Of a stretch of 64,000 bases of DNA, positions 58,232 to 64,000 are shown in pieces. The stretch is from Adenophora triphylla var. japonica (lineage: Eukaryota > Streptophyta > Magnoliopsida > Asterales > Campanulaceae), in NCBI GenBank assembly GCA_022495995.1, contig JAFEMH010000938.1:310001-374000 (forward strand), written 5' to 3'. How positions within the stretch are numbered: position 1 is the first letter of the stretch; every line of letters begins with the position of its first letter. The notes beneath the pieces are model-generated. The model saw only the letters and a list, made by a program, of their open reading frames with translations, was not told the origin of the DNA and did no database searches. The translations under genes were made by a program, and so were the position numbers.

Positions 58232-58705
58232 TGTTGTGAAATTGGTGCTCCCCCGTTGCAATCAAAACAAAGAAATCAACACACCCACACGTACAAGAAA
58301 GAAACAATCACACACAAGAACACAAGAGTTGTTTACCCGGTTCATTCACCAACTCGTGAACTACGTCCGGGGGCAATTGCCAAGCCAATATGTTATTAGT
58401 CTCTCTAATATGTTGCTACAATGAGTTCTAGGCCGGATTTATGTTTATAAAGTAATACAAGGAACCCTAAAACTAATTTAAGAAGAGATCTACACAAAAT
58501 AGGAAACAAAATCAGACCAGGATTCCTCCTCCCCGACGCCAGCGCGGCCGCGCACCCTAGCAGCGCGGTCGCCCTCCTTTGCCGAAGATCCAAGCCCAAT
58601 TTTGACCACCAAGCGCGGTCGCTCTCCACCCCGAGCGCGGCCGCTCTCCTACGCAGAAGCTCCTCGACGATTTCTCCCTTACAGTTTAGGATCCAAATCC
58701 CAACA
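58232..58705 (-). mobile_element. 3' LTR of compact Copia-derived element
   Basis: 474 bp, TGTTGTGAAATTGG to CCCAACA on the plus strand. TATA on the minus strand (TTTATAAAC, 58443-58451). Four GC-rich inverted-repeat motifs GCGCGGYCGC lie upstream of it in transcription sense at 58542, 58563, 58613 and 58635. Polypurine tract GGTGGGAGAT (minus) at the inner end. Confidence 0.93.
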
Positions 58706-58825
58706 ATCTCCCACCGGAGACTAAACCAATAAACATAAAATCACCCATTAACTCCCACCACGGAGTAAAGACCTTCGAACACATTCCCCCTCCTCCATAT
58801 TGGCTTGACACTACCGCACCTCTCC

Positions 58826-60122
58826 TCAAGTACTAAGGCGAGTTGAAACCAAGCGACGTTTCAACCTCTCCGTGTTAGATCGTTCTTGCCTCCCCAAATC
58901 AGCTTCTACCTTGATTTCTCCCCGCAAGTCTAACTTCGCCTTCTCCCTCCAGACCCACCTTCTTCGCAATGCCTCCCCTTGAAACTTGGACACACCTTGT
59001 TTCTTGCATCGACTGTTCTTGGTGCAGATCCGCTCTCTGTTAGGGCCCTTGGACATCCACACCGCGTTGATCAACTTTGTGTCCTCCCCAACATACCGTT
59101 TCTTGATGTCTCCCCTTTTCACACCAACAGGCCGGTTCTTAAGCCTCTTGCTCCCACCGGAACGAACATCGATATTGTAGGTAGAATACAACATCTTCCC
59201 CTTAACCCCATGAGCCAACACCTTAGCCCCTTTTGTGACTTCCCAAGACCCGCGATGAAAGAAACACCGTATCCTTCACTGTCAAGTTGTCCCACAGAAA
59301 TCACTCTCCTCCTCAAATCCGGAACATGCATCACGTCGTGTAGTTGTAAAACAGCCCCATTAGGTGTCTTCATCATTACATCCCCCTTACCTTTGATCTT
59401 CAATGGTTGACCATCACCAAGATAGAGAACCCCAAAATCTCCGGTTTTGTATCGCTTCATTGGTTCTGCATCCCCACTAGCATGACAAGAAGCTCCAGAA
59501 TCCAACACCCAATCTTCACCCGACTGCTCCTCCCCTAGGATTAATACATCACCACCATCATCCACCACGTGCGCACCACCACCTTTTCCCGGACAGTCAT
59601 AACTGATATGCCCCAATTCACCACAATTGTAGCACTTGACCTTTTTCCCCTTAGGTCCACCCCTTTTTCTCTCCACCTAAGTGCGGCCCATCTACGGACG
59701 ATTCTCCCCTTTTCTCTTTCCTTCGCAACTCCTCTTGCAGGACGAGATCTCTAACCTCCGTATACACCAATGCCGTTTTCGACGTACTAATCGTTGTGAC
59801 AGTAACCTCCCAACTATCAGGCAATGATTTTAGAAGAAAACAAGCTAGCACTTCATCGGAGAAAGTAATATCAACACTTTTCAATTGGTCCACCATACCT
59901 TTGAAATTGCCGATATGACTTGCCGCATGTCTGTCCTCTCGACATCTTCGCATTCGCAAACCTCTTTATCAAATGCACCTTATTGATATTCGACGGCTTC
60001 TCATACATGTCCGAAATACGGCGTTTGTAGCAACTCCACCGTTGTCTTGGCCTCCATGGCGTTAGTGCAACGTCGTCGGTTAGGCACTCCTTTACCGCTC
60101 CTAACGCCTTCCGATCCAACAC
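58826..60122 (-). pseudogene. gag-protease remnant of compact Copia element
   Basis: Read right to left: gag N-terminus in broken frames (60122-59871); LKSVDITFSDEVLACFLLKS and LPDSWEVTVTTISTSKTALV (59959-59651); knuckle CYNCGELGHISYDC and protease DWVLDSGASCHAS within 59676-59119; then HVPDLRRRVISVGQLDSEGY. 59221-58826 continues as KGKMLYSTYNID, the beginning of the gag-pre-integrase region, and ends at a stop. At least two frame breaks separate the pieces. Confidence 0.82.
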
Positions 60123-60339
60123 CTCCCATTTTCATTGTGACATGTCTTCGGGCTTCTCCTTCAAGGGCTTATGAAGATCCTTACAATAAAGGTAGTCTTG
60201 ATCCTTGTCTTCCAAAACGTAAAATTCACACCGCCGAATTTCTCGATTGAGGTCTTCATCTTATTTGCTTCACCAAAATCCCCAAGAACGCGATTCAAGA
60301 TTAATCAACTAATGAAAGAATTTTGAATCCTCCGAACCA

Positions 60340-60355
60340 AAGCTCTGATACCAGT
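60340..60355 (-). promoter_or_regulatory. Primer binding site, compact Copia element
   Basis: TGGTATCAGAGC on the minus strand (about 60342-60353), two bases from the 5' LTR. Complementary to initiator tRNA-Met. Confidence 0.93.
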
Positions 60356-60829
60356 TGTTGTGAAATTGGTGCTCCCCCGTTGCAATCAAAACAAAGAAAT
60401 CAACACACCCACACGTACAAGAAAGAAACAATCACACACAAGAACACAAGAGTTGTTTACCCGGTTCATTCACCAACTCGTGAACTACGTCCGGGGGCAA
60501 TTGCCAAGCCAATATGTTATTAGTCTCTCTAATATGTTGCTACAATGAGTTCTACGCCGGATTTATGTTTATAAAGTAATACAAGGAACCCTAAAACTAA
60601 TTTAAGAAGAGATCTACACAAAATAGGAAACAAAATCAGACCAGGATTCCTCCTCCCCGACGCCAGCGCGGCCGCGCACCCTAGCAGCGCGGTCGCCCTC
60701 CTTTGCCGAAGATCCAAGCCCAATTTTGACCACCAAGCGCGGTCGCTCTCCATCTCGAGCGCGGCCGCTCTCCTACGCAGAAGCTCCTCGACGATTTCTC
60801 CCTTACAGTTTAGGATCCAAATCCCAACA
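60356..60829 (-). mobile_element. 5' LTR of compact Copia-derived element
   Basis: 474 bp; differs from the other LTR at only a few bases (near 60556 and 60751-60753). Same TATA box and GCGCGGYCGC motifs. Confidence 0.93.
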
Positions 60830-60834
60830 GGGTG

Positions 60835-61333
60835 TACTTCGTCCATCTCACAACAATAAGGCTATTAATATAATTTTATGATACAAACTTTAAGAAAAAA
60901 TAAATATTGTAAGTATAAAAAATAAAATAAGAAAGAGAAAGTGGGTAATTTTTTTTTTTGTTATGATAATAACAAGAGAATTTTCTTGTTTATTTTAAAT
61001 AATGAAACAACTAATAACCTTATTTTGCAATGGACTAAAAGAAAAATAAAAAAGGCGAAAATAGTATTAAACCAATTTTTAATGTATAGAGCTAGAGCAG
61101 GCGGTGGCTTCCACAAAATTACACTTAATTTCCAGATTACTATTTATTTTAACGGTCAACTAAGTGGTATTGCCCCACATTTCCAATTTAAAAAAATAAA
61201 AGTTTTTTTTTTTGGCAATTAAAAATAAAATAAAAGTACAATATTTATTGTATGTCAGATTAAAATAAAAAAATGCAATATTTATATTTATGAAACAAAG
61301 GATGTATATTGTATAAATGATCCAAAGAGTATA
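60835..61333. other. AT-rich intergenic DNA
   Basis: No gene recognised. Begins with the right TA of the interrupted Stowaway. Confidence 0.5.
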
Positions 61334-61630
61334 CTCCCTCCGTCCAGGAAAAGTGTCACCCTTTTAGGGGTGGTACACAAATTAAGAAAAAAAATGGGAA
61401 GAAAAAATGTTGTAAGTGTAATTTGAAAATAGGAGAGAGAATTAGTGGAGGAAATAGTGAATTTAAAAAGTGTTGTGAGTGTAATTTGAAAAGAGGAGAG
61501 AGAATTAGTGGAGGGAATAGTTAGTGGGATAATAGAATATTAATAAAACATTTTCTTTTTAGGAAAGGTGACGCTTCAAACGGGACGCCATTTTAAATAA
61601 AAAGTGACGAAAATCCTGAAACGGAGAGAG
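61334..61630. mobile_element. Stowaway MITE upstream of the ABCG gene
   Basis: 297 bp between TA dinucleotides. Left end CTCCCTCCGTCCAGGAAAAG and right end CGGAGAGAG; AAAAGTGTCACC is mirrored by GGTGACGC near the right side. It contains a duplicated block with GTGTAATTTGAAAA and GGAGAGAGAATTAGTGG. It ends about 390 bp before the TATA box of the ABCG gene. Confidence 0.85.
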
Positions 61631-62023
61631 TATATTATTCATACTATTAAATTCATATTTATTTATTTTTACGACGTTCTACATCAAAAGACGAGCAGAG
61701 CAATCGAATTTTAATGCTCAACGATCAATAGTGAGACTTGGCTTTAGAATTAGACCACTCATTTGAAAACAATATTAAATGGGTATTTTTATTTGCATAA
61801 TAAAAATTTTATTTGCACAATATTTTCTAAATTAAAGTGATTTATTAATGTACAAATTAAATATTGTGCACGGTTTACAAGGACAGACAAATAGTGTAAT
61901 GGGTATTTCTATTTGCAATCAGATTTCTAGATGATGGATTAATGTGTAAAATTAAGAAAAATAAAAGTGAGGTTTAAATAGGAAATGTAGCAAAAGCCGC
62001 CACCCTAGTCACCACCACACTAG

Positions 62024-62030
62024 TATAAAA
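62024..62030 (+). promoter_or_regulatory. TATA box of ABCG gene
   Basis: TATAAAA, 168 bp upstream of the start codon, following GC-richer DNA (CCGCCACCCTAGTCACC). Spacing is right for a plant promoter with a 5' UTR of roughly 130 bp. Confidence 0.65.
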
Positions 62031-62191
62031 AGACATCACCTTTTCCTTGCAAAAGAAAACATACGTCCAACTCTCTTACATCAATAACATTATTTTGTTG
62101 AGTACTAAGTTTCTAACCAGTGGAAAATTTCCAATCATAAATTTCCCCCAAATTATCTTGGGCTGATCAAAGAAAGGGTTTTGTTAATTCA

Positions 62192-63686
62192 ATGGACGGG
62201 ACGGATACATTCAAAGGTAGTAGCAGCATAAGAGGTGGAAGTATAAGATCAGGGAGTATACATTTGGGGAGTTTAAGAGCTGCAAGTGCTTCATTATGGA
62301 GAAACACTGGCTCTGAAGCTTTCTCTAAATCATCTCGAGAAGAAGACGACGAAGAAGCTCTTAAATGGGCTTCTCTTGAAAAGCTTCCGACTTTTGATCG
62401 GTTGAAGAAGGGTCTACTTCTTGGATCAAAAGGACCTTCCTATCAAGTTGATGTTAACAATCTTGGGTATGACGAAAAGAAGCGATTGTTAGAGAGGTTG
62501 GTTAAAGTTGCTGAAGAAGATAATGAAAGATTCTTGTTGAAACTCAAGGACAGAATTGATAGGTAACTAATTTTCACATTTTCCTTTCCTTTTTTTAATT
62601 TAGCAAGTTTTACTAACCCTAGAAATCATTTATTTTCTCTGTTGTTTAGATAAAAAAATAAATAAATGCATTTTTTAATAAGATAGTGTTTTATGAATTT
62701 GGTTAATGCTGACTTGAAAGCTAAGCTTTTAATTTTCTGATAATGGGGTTTTTGCTTGGGATATTCCAGAGTTGGGATCGACCTCCCTACCATAGAAGTG
62801 CGATTCGAGCATTTGACCGTAGAGACAGATGCTTTTACAGGAAGCAGGGCTTTGCCTAGCTTCATCAATTTCAATCTCAGTATTCTGGAGGTAACAACTG
62901 CAACAACATTATTTGTTCAATTTAGTTTGTTTAAATTTTATATGATGATCCTGATATTATGCTCATAATTTACGTTAAACAGTCTCTATTGAGCATATTT
63001 CATGTACTTCCAAATCGAAAGAAGCATGTAACTATCCTTGATGATCTTAGTGGAGTCGTCAAGCCTCGCAGGTTAGAACATATGGCTTAAATTTGGCCAT
63101 AAACTGAATTCATATATAGTTCCACATGTTAAATCATTTCGTAAATTGAATTTTAATGCCATAATTCTGCAGAATGACATTACTATTAGGTCCTCCAAGC
63201 TCTGGAAAGACAACACTATTGTTGGCTTTAGCTGGGAAACTTGATAAGGAGCTTAAGGTATGCCCACCGTGTTTTTAGACGCCCTGACTTTTGGATTTAT
63301 TTACAAGTTTATTTTTTGTTTGATGGTTCAATTAATTTAATCTTCCATATATAGTGCTCCGGGGTGGTGACTTACAACGGCCATGGAATGCACGAGTTCG
63401 TTCCCCAGAGAACATCTGCTTATATCAGTCAACATGATCTCCACATAGGGGAAATGACTGTTAGAGAAACCTTGGCTTTCTCTGCTAGATGCCAGGGGGT
63501 TGGATCACGTTATGGTTAGTAACTAGATTAATTATGTCTACAGATTTTTCTTACAATTTTTGTTATCATAAAGTATTTGAACAGTCTACTTATTGTCTTA
63601 TAAATGCAGAGATGTTGGCAGAGTTGTCTAGAAGGGAGAAAGACGCTAATATTAAGCCTGATCCCGATGTTGATGTCTATATGAAG
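62192..63686 (+). CDS. Full-size ABCG (PDR-type) transporter, first six exons (partial)
   Basis: ATP-driven plasma-membrane exporter subfamily G with NBD-TMD-NBD-TMD order; only the N-terminus and start of NBD1 are here. Exons 62192-62562, 62770-62890, 62983-63071, 63173-63257, 63355-63514 and 63610-63686 join in frame to 301 codons with GT-AG introns throughout. The start [12 protein letters not shown] precedes the family motif [35 protein letters not shown] follows, Walker [10 protein letters not shown] is at residues 200-208, then [28 protein letters not shown] (written in two parts: [28 protein letters not shown]) and [13 protein letters not shown]. The family is usually about 1,400-1,500 residues, so most lies beyond 64000. 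No stop or frameshift in any exon. Substrate cannot be inferred. Confidence 0.95.
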
Positions 63687-63712
63687 GTAAATGATCAGGA
63701 GCAAATTTATTA

Positions 63713-63939
63713 CTCCCTAAATGAATGTTCATTTTCAAGAAATTTTTGTTCCAAAATGAATGCCTAAATGTTTTTTTACCAATTTTTTTCAATAGTCACT
63801 TTATACTCGCAAAACAAAATGTTCGGAAAGTGGAAAACAAGAATATTTATGCATCTTCGCCATTTAGTTTTACAAAAAGTAAACATTTCCAGAATGTCCC
63901 TTAAATAAAATTTGGACATTCATTTAGGGACTGAGGGAG
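63713..63939. mobile_element. Stowaway-like MITE in ABCG intron 6
   Basis: Left CTCCCTAAATGAATG and right CATTCATTTAGGGACTGAGGGAG, TA on both sides (63711-63712, 63940-63941). The left TIR lacks a few bases present in the right one. It lies within the intron that starts at 63687. Confidence 0.82.
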
Positions 63940-64000
63940 TATTTGGGATGTTTGAACTTGTTTTCGTTGTGTTATATACATATATCTGTACTCATTGTTG

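Larger units (their letters stand above)
58232..60829 (-). mobile_element. Compact gag/protease-only Copia element (TR-GAG-like)
   Basis: 2.6 kb with nearly identical 474-bp LTRs, TSD GGGTG (58227-58231, 60830-60834), initiator-Met PBS and polypurine tract. Only gag, a zinc knuckle, protease and the start of the gag-pre-integrase domain are encoded. Integrase, RT and RNase H are missing, so it needs pol in trans. The layout matches the elements called TR-GAG in plants. High LTR identity implies recent insertion. Confidence 0.9.

Noticed and set aside
1..64000. tRNA, rRNA or microRNA genes
   Set aside because: No cloverleaf with A and B boxes or other RNA gene was recognised by eye; primer binding sites match tRNA ends only over 12-18 bases. 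A tRNA scan would be needed to rule them out.

Overview
The window is nuclear DNA from a flowering plant, most likely a eudicot. The evidence is spliced plant-type genes with GT-AG introns, plant LTR-retrotransposon lineages (Athila, Tat, Copia) and plant MITE families (Stowaway, PIF/Harbinger, hAT, Mutator). The species cannot be named from the sequence. There are two traces of host genes: a decayed exon cluster at the left edge, and the 5' part of a full-size ABCG (PDR-type) transporter gene at the right edge, which runs off the window. Nearly everything between is nested transposable elements.

Layout. 1-4770: degenerate exons resembling MO25-like and FtsH11-like genes, a complete hAT-type MITE with 8-bp target duplication, short tandem repeats and a second, truncated MITE of the same type. 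4771-22355: the 3' half of an Athila-type Ty3 element on the minus strand (pol and 3' LTR). Its LTR is split by a complete 11.9-kb gag-only Tat-like element (5961-17872, TSD ACGGC). 22356-25812: AT-rich DNA with Stowaway MITEs and a PIF/Harbinger foldback MITE. 25813-53793: a Mutator-type MITE with a perfect 9-bp TSD. It was split by a Tat-lineage Ty3 element (26053-52821, TSD ATAAT), whose reverse transcriptase region was in turn split by a tandem Copia dimer with three LTRs (34352-48964, TSD TCCTC). 53794-61700: more MITEs, a plus-strand Tat-family LTR, a fragment of a hAT transposase gene, and a compact 2.6-kb Copia-derived element keeping only gag/protease remnants (58232-60829, TSD GGGTG). 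61700-64000: promoter and first six exons of the ABCG gene, with a Stowaway in the intron after exon 6.

How the parts work. The full Tat element (minus strand) reads 5' LTR, gag, protease, RT, two RNase H domains, integrase, tandem-repeat spacer, 3' LTR. Between spacer and 3' LTR lies an extra gene in the opposite orientation, with its own TATA box, introns and a coiled-coil C-terminus. The Copia dimer, Athila and Tat frames are broken in many places. Comparison of repeated copies shows that differences concentrate at CAG/CTG/CCG (CHG) sites, so part of the apparent decay may be base-calling error at methylated cytosines.

Most interesting signals: (1) four otherwise unrelated LTR families each carry a cluster of GC-rich inverted repeats just upstream of the U3 TATA box, and three of them share the core CGGYCG; (2) the LTR-INT-LTR-INT-LTR Copia dimer inside one TSD; (3) the antisense spliced gene in the Tat element; (4) the CHG-centred discrepancies between copies.
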